A DNA stretch of 64,000 nucleotides from Marinobacterium zhoushanense (lineage in GTDB: Bacteria > Pseudomonadota > Gammaproteobacteria > Pseudomonadales > Balneatricaceae): NCBI RefSeq assembly GCF_014641945.1, contig NZ_BMIJ01000004.1:374174-438173 (forward strand). The letters are read 5' to 3'. Position 1 is the first letter of the stretch; each line of letters begins with the position of its first letter. The translations under genes were made by a program, and so were the position numbers. Below, one piece after another: positions 29,908-38,524 of this stretch. The notes beneath the pieces are model-generated. The model was given only the letters and a program-made list of their open reading frames with translations. It was not told the origin of the DNA and ran no database searches.

Positions 29908-31479
29908 TCAGACCTCCTCCGCCAGCGCCGGAGCGTTGGACGCGTTTTTCACAAAGTCTTCGCCGAAGTGCTTCATCGCACTCTGCACCGGGAAGGGCGT
30001 CATGCCGCCCATGGCACATAGCGAGCCATCGACCATGGTCGCGCACAGGTCGCTGAGCAGCTCCAGGTTGGCTTCGACATTTTCTCCGGCACGGATGCGG
30101 TCGATCACCTCGACACCGCGAGTGGACCCGATACGGCAGGGGGTACACTTACCGCAGGACTCGGCAACGCAGAACTCCATCGAGAAACGAGCCTGTTCGC
30201 CCATATCCACAGTATCGTCGAACATCACCACGCCGCCATGCCCGAGCACGGCACCGACCTTGGCGAACTCTTCGTAGTCCAGCGGGGTATCCCACTGACT
30301 CTCCGGCAGATAGGCGCCCAGCGGGCCGCCCACCTGTACCGCACGCAGCGGTCGGTCGTTATAGGTACCGCCGCCGAACTCAAACATCAGTTCACGCAGA
30401 CTGGGGCCGAACGCCAGCTCTACCAGGCCGCCCTGCTTGACGTTACCGGCCAGCTGGAACGGCAAGGTACCGCGGGAGCGGCCCATGCCGCAGTCCGCGT
30501 AGGCCTTGGCACCCTGATCGAGGATAAACGGTACCGCCGCCAGCGACAGTACGTTGTTGACCACTGTCGGCTTGCCGAACAAACCTACGATAGCGGGAAG
30601 CGGCGGCTTGGCACGTACCAAGCCACGTTTGCCCTCCAGACTCTCCAGAAGCGAGGTCTCCTCACCGCAGATGTAGGCACCCGCGCCCATGCGCACTTCC
30701 AGATCGAAGCGGCAGCCGCTGCCCTGGATATCGTCACCCAGCAGGTTGTTGGCGTAAGCGGTTTCAATGGCGGCGTTCAGGTTCTGCTGTGCCAGCGGGT
30801 ATTCGGAGCGCAGGTAGATATAACCCTGGGTCGCGCCGACGGCGAGACCGGCGATGGTCATGCCTTCGATCAGCATGAAGGGGTCACACTCCATCACCAG
30901 ACGGTCAGCGAAGGTGCCGGAGTCTCCCTCGTCGGCATTGCAGACGATGTACTTCTGATCGGCAGGCGCATTGAGTACGGTCTGCCATTTTATACCGGTG
31001 GGGAACGCCGCGCCGCCACGGCCGCGCAGGCCGGACTCTTTCACCGCGTCAACAATCGCCTGCGGGCTCAGTGCCAGTGCGTTCTCCAGCCCCTTGTAAC
31101 CGTCATGCGCCTTGTAATCCTCCAGCGACAGCGGATCGGTCACGCCGGCACGGGCGAAGGTCAGTCGCGTTTGACGCTTCAGATAGGGGATCTCTTCCAC
31201 CAGACCGAGCGCCAGCGGATGCTCAACATCGCCCTTCCAGAACTCGGCGGCGAACAGCGAATCCAGATCGGCCTCTTTCACCGGACCGAAACCGTAACGC
31301 CCTTCCGGCGTATCCACCTCGATCAACGGTTCCAGCCAGTACAGACCACGAGTGCCGTTGCGGCGAATCTCCAGATCCTTACCCGACTCCTGCGCGAGCG
31401 CTTCGACAACGCGAGCGACTCGATCCGCCCCCAGCGCCTTGGCCGTGGTATCGGACGGTACGTGAATACGATAGGTCAT
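29908..31479 (-). CDS. fdsB: NAD-dependent formate dehydrogenase, diaphorase beta subunit
   Basis: 523-residue NuoF-like subunit that passes electrons from the alpha subunit to NAD+. It has an N-terminal thioredoxin-like domain, the NAD-FMN region with GLRGRGGAAFPTG, GAGAYICGEETSLLESLEG, and the C-terminal [4Fe-4S] motif ESCGKCTPCRIG with a distal Cys. The ATG at 31479 overlaps the fdsG stop by one base (TGATG) with GGAGG seven bases upstream. Confidence 0.95.
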   Translation of the reverse strand: MTYRIHVPSDTTAKALGADRVARVVEALAQESGKDLEIRRNGTRGLYWLEPLIEVDTPEGRYGFGPVKEADLDSLFAAEFWKGDVEHPLALGLVEEIPYLKRQTRLTFARAGVTDPLSLEDYKAHDGYKGLENALALSPQAIVDAVKESGLRGRGGAAFPTGIKWQTVLNAPADQKYIVCNADEGDSGTFADRLVMECDPFMLIEGMTIAGLAVGATQGYIYLRSEYPLAQQNLNAAIETAYANNLLGDDIQGSGCRFDLEVRMGAGAYICGEETSLLESLEGKRGLVRAKPPLPAIVGLFGKPTVVNNVLSLAAVPFILDQGAKAYADCGMGRSRGTLPFQLAGNVKQGGLVELAFGPSLRELMFEFGGGTYNDRPLRAVQVGGPLGAYLPESQWDTPLDYEEFAKVGAVLGHGGVVMFDDTVDMGEQARFSMEFCVAESCGKCTPCRIGSTRGVEVIDRIRAGENVEANLELLSDLCATMVDGSLCAMGGMTPFPVQSAMKHFGEDFVKNASNAPALAEEV

Positions 31480-31976
31480 CACTGCACCTCCACACGTTCG
31501 GTTTTCAGGCTCTCGACCAGCTCGTCGAAGCGCTGTGCATTGACGGCCGCATGAATTTCATCGCCGACGCGCACGGACGGGCCGCAGGCGCAGTTACCCA
31601 GGCAGTACACCGGCTCCAGCGTTACCGTGCGATCAGTCGTGGTCTGATGGTAGTCGACGCCCAATGCGGACTTGGCGTGCGCTTCGAGAGCCCGTGCCCC
31701 CCTCGCCTGGCAAGCTTCAGCACGGCAGATCTCCACTACATGACGGCCCGGCTGATGGGTGCGGAAGTGATGGTAAAAGCTGATTACCCCGTGAACCTCC
31801 GCCCGCGTCAATTTCAGCGCAGGCGCTATCAGCGCAACGGCCTCTTCGGGGATGTAAGAAAAGCGATCTTGGATGGCGTGCAGAATCGGCAGTAGCGCGC
31901 CCGGCTTTGACTTGAGCTGATCGATGATGGCTTGCGCAGCGGTTGGCTCCCAGCCTGCGACTCCCGGCATAGTCAT
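31479..31976 (-). CDS. fdsG: NAD-dependent formate dehydrogenase, gamma subunit
   Basis: 165-residue NuoE-like subunit with a thioredoxin-fold [2Fe-2S] cluster: Cys pairs in ICRAEACQARG and CLGNCACGPSV. The start at 31976 follows GGAGG; an extension to 32009 would enter the upstream palindrome region. It is the first gene of the fds operon, whose promoter lies in 31977-32091 facing the divergent regulator. Confidence 0.94.
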   Translation of the reverse strand: MTMPGVAGWEPTAAQAIIDQLKSKPGALLPILHAIQDRFSYIPEEAVALIAPALKLTRAEVHGVISFYHHFRTHQPGRHVVEICRAEACQARGARALEAHAKSALGVDYHQTTTDRTVTLEPVYCLGNCACGPSVRVGDEIHAAVNAQRFDELVESLKTERVEVQ

Positions 31977-31998
31977 TGTTATACCTCCCACCGCCAAT

Positions 31999-32087
31999 AT
32001 ATGAACCATATTTCATATTTAGGCGGAAGTATTGCTCTTATAGTGGCGGTTAAATTACCATTCGGACGGGTAAATCAAAATATGAAA
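31999..32087. promoter_or_regulatory. repeated ATATGAA operator candidates in fds control region
   Basis: ATATGAA (31999-32005) and TTCATAT (32012-32018) form a perfect inverted repeat with a 6-base spacer. A longer copy, AAATATGAAA at 32078-32087, is the exact reverse complement of TTTCATATTT at 32011-32020. Three matching half-sites lie in about 90 bp between divergent fdsG and its presumed regulator. Confidence 0.6.
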
Positions 32088-32091
32088 GAAA

Positions 32092-33162
32092 ATGCCTATT
32101 CATAAAATCACAATCGTGCCGACCTGGTCTTTTCGAGACAATCAGGGTCGCACACTGGATCCCCAGCTGTTTGTCTTATTGCGACATATAGAGCGTGACG
32201 GCAAGCTCACCAGCGCCGCGTCGAAAGCCGGGATCTCCTACCGCCACGCCTGGAACCAGCTCAACAAGTGGGCCGAGTTTTTCGGTACACCGCTGGTGGA
32301 GTTGGAGAAAGGGCGCGGTGCTCGCCTCACGCCGTTGGGAGAGAAACTGCTCTGGGCCGAAAAGCGCGTAGTCGCCAGACTGGAACCCCAGCTCGACAAC
32401 ATCACCTCCGAGCTGAACATCGAACTTTCCCGACTCTTAGAGGGTAGTCGGCCAAGCCTGCGTCTGCATGCCAGCCATGGCTATGCGGTGGAACTGTTAC
32501 CCCGCTTCACCGAGGGCTTCGATCTCGATCTGCAGTACAAACAGGGGCAGGATGCGCTGGCCGCCATGGCGCGCGAACAGTGCGATATCGCCGGATTCCA
32601 TCTACCGGTGAGTGCGATCAGCGTCGAGATGCTGGGCTGGATCGAAAAACTGCTGAAGCCACGAGCCCACCGCATTATCCGCTTTATCACACGCCGCCAG
32701 GGGTTGATGATCAAACCGGGCAATCCGTTGGACATTCAGGGGATCGAGGATCTGTGCCGCGAGGATGTGCGCTTTATTAACCGCGAAGCCGGTTCCGGCA
32801 CCCGCTCGCTGCTGGAGGAGCTGATGCGCCGCGCCGAGCTTGATAGCGGCAGTTGCCTGGAAAGCACCGGTATGGAGTTCACCCACTCAGCAGTGGCCGC
32901 CCACATAGCGGCGGGCATGGCCGATACCGGGTTCGGTGTGCAGGCAGCCGCCAGCCAGTTCGGCCTCGACTTCATCCCACTGGCTGAAGAGCGTTACCTG
33001 CTCGCCTGCCATCAACGCACGCTGGAGATGCCGGCAATGCAGACATTGCTGGCATCTCTTCGCGGAAACGCCTTCCAGCAGGCGGTCGACGCCCTGCCCG
33101 GTTATGACAGCAGCCATTGCGGCGAGCTGATCACACTGGATGAGCTACTCTGCGATTCGTAA
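32092..33162 (+). CDS. ModE-like winged-helix regulator with periplasmic-binding-like domain
   Basis: 356 residues. The N-terminal ~110 residues are a LysR/ModE-type winged helix (FVLLRHIERDGKLTSAASKAGISYRHAW). From about residue 120 follows a substrate-binding domain of the PBP-like molybdate/tungstate type (LHASHGYAVELLP, REAGSGTRSLLEELM, HSAVAAHIAAGMADTGFG). The domain pair suggests control of a molybdoenzyme, and it is divergent from the formate dehydrogenase operon. The effector could be molybdate, formate or another anion; the sequence does not decide. Confidence 0.82.
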   Translation: MPIHKITIVPTWSFRDNQGRTLDPQLFVLLRHIERDGKLTSAASKAGISYRHAWNQLNKWAEFFGTPLVELEKGRGARLTPLGEKLLWAEKRVVARLEPQLDNITSELNIELSRLLEGSRPSLRLHASHGYAVELLPRFTEGFDLDLQYKQGQDALAAMAREQCDIAGFHLPVSAISVEMLGWIEKLLKPRAHRIIRFITRRQGLMIKPGNPLDIQGIEDLCREDVRFINREAGSGTRSLLEELMRRAELDSGSCLESTGMEFTHSAVAAHIAAGMADTGFGVQAAASQFGLDFIPLAEERYLLACHQRTLEMPAMQTLLASLRGNAFQQAVDALPGYDSSHCGELITLDELLCDS

Positions 33163-33170
33163 CACCGGCT

Positions 33171-34469
33171 TCAGACGAAGCCCAGCAGTCGCGGCAGGAA
33201 CAGCGACAGCTCCGGCACAAAGGTGGTAACCATCATCACCGGCAGACCGACGAAGGCCATCAGGCCGAGCGCCGGCATCACCGTCTTGTGGATCGATACC
33301 TTTCCAATGCGGCACGCCATGTAGAGTATGGGCGCCACTGGCGGACTGTTGGCGCCGATCACCACGGAGCATGCAACGATCGACGCAAAATGCACCGGAT
33401 GGACACCGCTTTCCACCATCAGCGGCAGGAACAGGGGCGCCACGACAACGGTTACCGACACGTCATCCATGATCATGCCCGCCACGATGAGGAAGATATT
33501 CACCGCGATCAGGATCAGCAACGGGTTCTGGATCAGGGTACTGACCAGCTCGGTCAGATCCTGAGGGATCCGCTCGGATGCCAGGATACGGCCGATCATA
33601 AAGCTAAACAGCAGGATCAGGATCACGGTACCGGTGGTCTCCGCCGCCGCTACCACACTGCGTGCAAAAGTGCCCAGATTCAGATCTTTATAGATGAAGA
33701 ATCCGATCATCATCGCCGCAAAGGCCGCAACGGCCGCCGCTTCGGTCGGGGTGAAGACACCACCGTAGATACCGCCAAGGATAATGATCGGCAGCGACAG
33801 TGCCGGGAAAGCACGAACGGTGGCCTTGCCTTTGCCCGGTAACTGCTCAAGCCCGTCGTTGGCGGAGCTGCTCAGCTCATGGAAGAAGCGCCCGACACTG
33901 AAGCGGTTGGCGATAATCAGACCGAGAATCAGCAGAATCGCCGGACCAACCGACGCCGCGAAACAAGCTGCCACCGACTGACGGGTCACCACGGCAAACA
34001 GAATCATGGTGATCGACGGCGGGATCAGTATCCCCAGCAGAGAGGAGATGCCGAGCAGCGCCGAAGAGTAGCTGCGCGGGTACCCACGCTGCTCCAGCGG
34101 ACCGATCATGATGGTGCCGATCGAGGCCACGGCCGCAGTAGCGGTACCTGCAATCGCACCGAAAATACCGGATGCCATGACCATCGACGCGCCCATACCA
34201 CCGCGGCGTTTACCGATCATCACCTCGATGAAATCAACCAGGCGGCGGGCAATCCCCCCGCTCTGCATCAGGTAACCGGTAAGCACAAATAGCGGAAGGG
34301 CTATCAATATCACCGAATCCACAGAGCGGTAACCCTGCAGCATCAATGTGTTCAGGTTGGCGTCATAGGCGAACACCATATAGGCCAGCACGCCGGCAAA
34401 AGACCAGGCTACGGGGACGCCGATAATCATCAGCAACATCAACAAGCCAATCGCGATCAGCCCTTCCAT
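33171..34469 (-). CDS. TRAP transporter large permease, DctM type
   Basis: 432-residue inner-membrane protein with about twelve hydrophobic segments, family DctM. Motifs include VSVTVVVAPLFLPLM near residue 350 and GIYGGVFTPTEAAAVAAF. It overlaps the small permease gene by 13 bp. With DctQ and DctP it forms a sodium-driven solute importer. Substrate is not evident; the setting beside betaine genes suggests an organic acid or osmolyte-related compound. Confidence 0.93.
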   Translation of the reverse strand: MEGLIAIGLLMLLMIIGVPVAWSFAGVLAYMVFAYDANLNTLMLQGYRSVDSVILIALPLFVLTGYLMQSGGIARRLVDFIEVMIGKRRGGMGASMVMASGIFGAIAGTATAAVASIGTIMIGPLEQRGYPRSYSSALLGISSLLGILIPPSITMILFAVVTRQSVAACFAASVGPAILLILGLIIANRFSVGRFFHELSSSANDGLEQLPGKGKATVRAFPALSLPIIILGGIYGGVFTPTEAAAVAAFAAMMIGFFIYKDLNLGTFARSVVAAAETTGTVILILLFSFMIGRILASERIPQDLTELVSTLIQNPLLILIAVNIFLIVAGMIMDDVSVTVVVAPLFLPLMVESGVHPVHFASIVACSVVIGANSPPVAPILYMACRIGKVSIHKTVMPALGLMAFVGLPVMMVTTFVPELSLFLPRLLGFV

Positions 34470-34984
34470 GCCAGCGCCTCCTCTTTCTTAAGCTGCTTGA
34501 TCCCGGCAATAGCACATACGACATCACGCAATGAGTAGCAGCTGCAGCCGACGGCAGCCAGCATGATCGATGCCTGAGGCAACCAGAGCGGTATCCCCAT
34601 ACCCGGTGTCGATTGCGGGCGTCTCATCCCCCAGGCCAGCATCCGGTAGGCAAGTACGACAAAGAAAATACAGATCACAAAGGTAATCAATGAAATCAAC
34701 GCCTTGTGCATCAATTTCAAACGCCGATCCGATATCTGCAGTTCAACGAAATCCACCACAAGGTGTTCATTACGGCGGCTGGCGATCAGGCCACCCAGCA
34801 TATAGAGCCACATACCGAACAGCATGATCAGCTCCAGCAGCCCTACCACCGACCAACCAAACACATAACGCGCCAGCACCAGGAAGAGCATCAGCCCAAC
34901 CACAAGCATGCTGGATACAAACGCGGCCGCTTCCAGCAACCATCCGACACGGCGATCCAGCCCGGAAAAGAGTCTGCCGACCAT
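34457..34984 (-). CDS. TRAP transporter small permease, DctQ type
   Basis: 175-residue membrane protein with four hydrophobic segments, including LARYVFGWSVVGLLELIMLFGMW, typical of DctQ. ATG at 34984 is preferred to a TTG five codons upstream. It lies between the binding-protein and large-permease genes. Confidence 0.9.
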   Translation of the reverse strand: MVGRLFSGLDRRVGWLLEAAAFVSSMLVVGLMLFLVLARYVFGWSVVGLLELIMLFGMWLYMLGGLIASRRNEHLVVDFVELQISDRRLKLMHKALISLITFVICIFFVVLAYRMLAWGMRRPQSTPGMGIPLWLPQASIMLAAVGCSCYSLRDVVCAIAGIKQLKKEEALAWKG

Positions 34985-35052
34985 CTTCTTCAGCCTCAAA
35001 ACGGATCGACCCGCAAAGCGGGCCGATCAAGTTAAAACAGGGTGTTGTCAGA

Positions 35053-36060
35053 TTACAGCGGAGAAGCGTTGGTGCGGATGGTGTCCATGATCTCGGAACC
35101 GATCTCCTGATCCATCTGCGGCCAAACCTTTTCACGGGCGGCTTTAGCAAACTCGCGGACCTGCTCGTCGCTGGGCTCGAAGTACTTCATGCCCGCTTTC
35201 TGAGCTTCGGCAATGTAGTGCTCGTCCTGCTCCTTGGCGGCCTTGAACTGATCGCTCATGATCTCGATAGCCGCATCGCTGACGATCTTCTTCTCGTCGT
35301 CGCTCATGCTATCCCAAGCGTCCAGGTTCGCAGACAGTACGCCGGTCATGAAGAAGTGCTTGGTTTGCACGTAGTAATCCAGCGAGTCACGGAAGTACTC
35401 GTAGTCCCAATAGATTACGTTACCCGCTTCGCCATCAACCACGCCGGTCTGCAGTGCGGTGTACACCTCACCCCAATCGATGGCAGCGGTCTGGTAACCC
35501 AGTGCCTGCATGGTCTGCGGTGCGGGGAACACGGTCATGGTACGCACCTTGAGACCTTCTGCATCGGCGATATTCATGGCGTACTTGCCACGGGTCGCCA
35601 CACCATTGAAACCTTCCGGCCAGGGGCCGAAGAACTTCAGACCGATATCCTGGTAGATACCGCCCAGCAAATTATTGACCCAACCGCCCGGGCTGTACGC
35701 ATTCAGCGCTTCATCCCAGGACAGGGTCATGTAGGGTGTGTAGATTACACCGATGCGCTTGTCGTATGAGGTCATCGGCCAGTTCAGCATCAGGTCTACG
35801 TCGCCGGCCACGTGCAGGTCGAACACCTCCTGCTGACCGCCCAGCTCGTTCTGGTAATAGACACGGGTTTCAATTGCGCCACCCGATTTTTGCTCAATCA
35901 GTTCGCCCCATTTTTTCAGCGCATCGCCAGCCGGCGAGCCTTGGGTACCGGAATCGGTGGCCAGTTTCAGTGTCAGCGCCTGAGCACTTGCACTCATAAG
36001 ACACGCGGTTGTCGCAGTGGCTGCAAGCAGGGACTTCATTGTGACCCGGATGCTTTTCAT
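35053..36060 (-). CDS. TRAP transporter substrate-binding protein, DctP type
   Basis: 335-residue periplasmic binding protein with a signal peptide ending near SAQA. The DctP fold is seen from the opening LTLKLATDSGTQGSPAGDALKKW and the ligand-contact region ADAEGLKVRTMTVFPAPQTMQALG, which contains the conserved Arg that usually binds a carboxylate. It is the first gene of the dctPQM unit. The start at 36060 is chosen because upstream residues do not form a signal peptide. Confidence 0.92.
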   Translation of the reverse strand: MKSIRVTMKSLLAATATTACLMSASAQALTLKLATDSGTQGSPAGDALKKWGELIEQKSGGAIETRVYYQNELGGQQEVFDLHVAGDVDLMLNWPMTSYDKRIGVIYTPYMTLSWDEALNAYSPGGWVNNLLGGIYQDIGLKFFGPWPEGFNGVATRGKYAMNIADAEGLKVRTMTVFPAPQTMQALGYQTAAIDWGEVYTALQTGVVDGEAGNVIYWDYEYFRDSLDYYVQTKHFFMTGVLSANLDAWDSMSDDEKKIVSDAAIEIMSDQFKAAKEQDEHYIAEAQKAGMKYFEPSDEQVREFAKAAREKVWPQMDQEIGSEIMDTIRTNASPL

Positions 36061-36097
36061 CTCGTAGTTACCTCTCTTTTCAAGTGTTTTCCACTTG

Positions 36098-36355
36098 TTA
36101 TCGTTTATGTGCGATGCAGCCACGGCCGTCCGCTATAAGCGAGACGACACAGGGCAACATCATACCCCCGAACTTCGCCTCCAGTTCTGAGGCCAGACGC
36201 TCGAAAGCGGCCGCCTCTTCACCGGACGCGTCGCTGAGCCACTCTTCAAGCTCAGTTTTCACCAGCGCCTCGTCAGCTCCGACCGGCAAGGCCAGCCCCA
36301 GCTCACGCAGACGACCCGCGAAATCTTCGAGATCAAATAGCTCAGCAATCATCAT
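36098..36355 (-). CDS. small acidic protein of unknown function
   Basis: 85-residue product, acidic and rich in Ala, Leu and Glu, predicted helical, with no signal or membrane segment. A GGGG-containing site precedes the tandem ATG codons at 36350-36355. It sits between the BCCT gene and dctP, same strand, with short gaps on both sides. I do not recognise a family. Confidence 0.5.
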   Translation of the reverse strand: MMIAELFDLEDFAGRLRELGLALPVGADEALVKTELEEWLSDASGEEAAAFERLASELEAKFGGMMLPCVVSLIADGRGCIAHKR

Positions 36356-36382
36356 TTTCTGATCCCCCAGTAACGGCTTATA

Positions 36383-37987
36383 TCAGCGGTGCAAATGAAC
36401 TTCCGACTTCAGGCCGAGGTAGATGCTGAAGCACATCAGTATCAATACAGCGGTGAACGGAAGACCAGTAGTAATGGCACCGGCCTGCAGCGCGACCAGC
36501 GCTTCGGATCCGCCACCGACCAGCAGCGTTCCGGCGATGATGCCGACCAAGGTGGCCCAGAACATACGTTGCGGCATCGGCGCATCGGTCTTGCCACCGG
36601 CAGTGATGCTGTCGATTACCAGTGAGCCGGAGTCAGCCGAGGTGATGAAGAACACCAGCACCAACACGATACCCACGATAGAAAGGAGACCGGTCAGCGG
36701 CAGGTTTTCAAACATCTGGAACATCGCCTGGGACACATCACCAATGCCGTTGGCCAGCTGGCCGACACCATTAGCAGCCTGCTCCATGGCGGTACCGCCC
36801 ATGACAGCCATCCAAACCACGGTAACCAGCGTCGGGACCAGCAGCACAGCAGTGATGAACTCGCGTACGGTACGACCACGTGAGATACGGGCGATGAACA
36901 TACCTACGAACGGTGACCAGGAGATCCACCAAGCCCAGTAGAACACGGTCCAGCCGTGGAACCAGGTACCGTCTTCACGTCCAATCCAGTTGGAGAGCGG
37001 AATGATGTTCTCGGCGTAAGCGCCAACGATGGTGCCTGCAGTCTTGAAGATCGCCAAAGTCGGGCCAACCACGATAATCAGTGCAATCAGGCCTGCAGCG
37101 ATCAGCATGTTGATGTTGGAAAGCAGTTTCACACCGCCGTCCAGGCCACGCGCGACGGAGAACAGTGCCACACAGGTAACCACGACGATCACCGCCACCT
37201 GAGTTGAGATATCGTTGGCGATACCGAACAGGTAGTTAAGACCACCGGCTGCCTGCTGCGCGCCCAGTCCGAGCGAAGTAGCCAGACCGAAAATAGTCGC
37301 CAGTACAGCGAGGATATCGACCAGATGGCCCAGTACACCCCAGGTGTGCCGCCCCAAAATCGGGTAGAAAGCGGAGCGAAGGGTCAGCGGCAATCCTTTG
37401 TTGTAGGAGAAGAATGCCAGCGCCAGAGCAACGACACCGTAGATCGCCCAAGGGTGCAGTCCCCAGTGGAACATGGTGGCACCCAGTGCCATGTCAGCAC
37501 CTTCCGGCGTCCGTGCGGCTGCATTCAAGGGCGTGCCGTACCAGTCGGTGTAGTACGCCACAGGCTCGGCCACACTCCAGAACATCAGACCGATACCCAT
37601 GCCGGCGGCAAACAGCATCGAGAACCAGGAAAGTGTGGAGAATTCTGCCTTGGCGTTGACGCCACCCAAGCGGACACGGCCGACCGGCAAGACGACCAGC
37701 GCCAGGCAGAAAATAACGAATATGTTACCCCCTACCATGAACAGCCAATCGAAGTGTTCTATCGACCAGCCGCGGGCACCTGTCAGCGCTTCTTTGGCGC
37801 CTGCCGGGAACAGCAGCGTGCCAATAATAAACAACAGGATCAGTCCGGCACTGATGCCGAACACGGGGTTATGAACATCCATGCCAAGTATGTTGACGTT
37901 GTCCTGACCGACCTGGTAGTCGGTATCGTACTCGTCGGTAATCACCGCGGCTTCCGCCACGGATGGATCAGATTTTACACCTTTCAT
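36383..37987 (-). CDS. BCCT-family betaine/choline transporter
   Basis: 534-residue secondary transporter with twelve predicted membrane helices. The conserved GMGIG motif (AAGMGIGLMFWSVAEP) is of the sodium-coupled betaine type, and the signature WAWWISWSPFVGMFIARISRGR contains the Trp cage residues. The acidic N-terminal tail and short basic C-terminus are like OpuD/BetS proteins. It is the second uptake route for betaine in the window after ABC import. GGAG lies eight bases before the ATG. Confidence 0.94.
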   Translation of the reverse strand: MKGVKSDPSVAEAAVITDEYDTDYQVGQDNVNILGMDVHNPVFGISAGLILLFIIGTLLFPAGAKEALTGARGWSIEHFDWLFMVGGNIFVIFCLALVVLPVGRVRLGGVNAKAEFSTLSWFSMLFAAGMGIGLMFWSVAEPVAYYTDWYGTPLNAAARTPEGADMALGATMFHWGLHPWAIYGVVALALAFFSYNKGLPLTLRSAFYPILGRHTWGVLGHLVDILAVLATIFGLATSLGLGAQQAAGGLNYLFGIANDISTQVAVIVVVTCVALFSVARGLDGGVKLLSNINMLIAAGLIALIIVVGPTLAIFKTAGTIVGAYAENIIPLSNWIGREDGTWFHGWTVFYWAWWISWSPFVGMFIARISRGRTVREFITAVLLVPTLVTVVWMAVMGGTAMEQAANGVGQLANGIGDVSQAMFQMFENLPLTGLLSIVGIVLVLVFFITSADSGSLVIDSITAGGKTDAPMPQRMFWATLVGIIAGTLLVGGGSEALVALQAGAITTGLPFTAVLILMCFSIYLGLKSEVHLHR

Positions 37988-38524
37988 TAAGCTCTCCTTT
38001 GAACTGTCTGGTCTAACAGCACAGGCCTCCGATGAGGAGTCTGTTTTTTTTATTGTTTCCTGGCAGGAACGGATGCTGGGGGATCAGTCCTTAGCGGAAG
38101 CGAGAGGAACTTCCAGCCCATTTATTTGGGCTTTCCGAGCGCAGCCAAGCGTGCCAATCCATACTACGAATACGGGAATAGACCGCTGTCCTTCTTGCGA
38201 CAGCTCAGAGGGTAAATACGGCGGGATTGCGACATGGCGGGAATGACTTATCTATTTGCGTCATCCGCGTAAATCCAGCAGCAACGGTTTTAGATTCAAG
38301 ATTTACAGGCAAAATCGATAATGGCGGATGACTATCGTGTTAGCGCAACTCATGACGCAACACAGGTGTAACGACCCTATATCCTGATACAATATCTGTC
38401 TTTACTTGGTTACACTGTTATCAGATCAGCTGTTCGGAACAAGCGCATACAGTTTTTCGCTTATACAACATCATTCTTGTAAACGACCGGCAAAATTAAC
38501 CCTTACCAAAATATAGAACCCGTT
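37988..38524. other. 537-bp intergenic region between BCCT and autotransporter genes
   Basis: No gene is supported. It must hold divergent promoters for the BCCT gene and the outer-membrane protein. A hairpin AGCCCA-TTTATT-TGGGCT occurs at 38115-38132. The right third (38320-38520) is AT-rich. Confidence 0.5.

Noticed and set aside
32082..32105. Seven-codon leader-like ORF overlapping the fds regulator start
   Set aside because: Too short to support as a leader peptide; the ATG belongs to the repeated ATATGAA motif.
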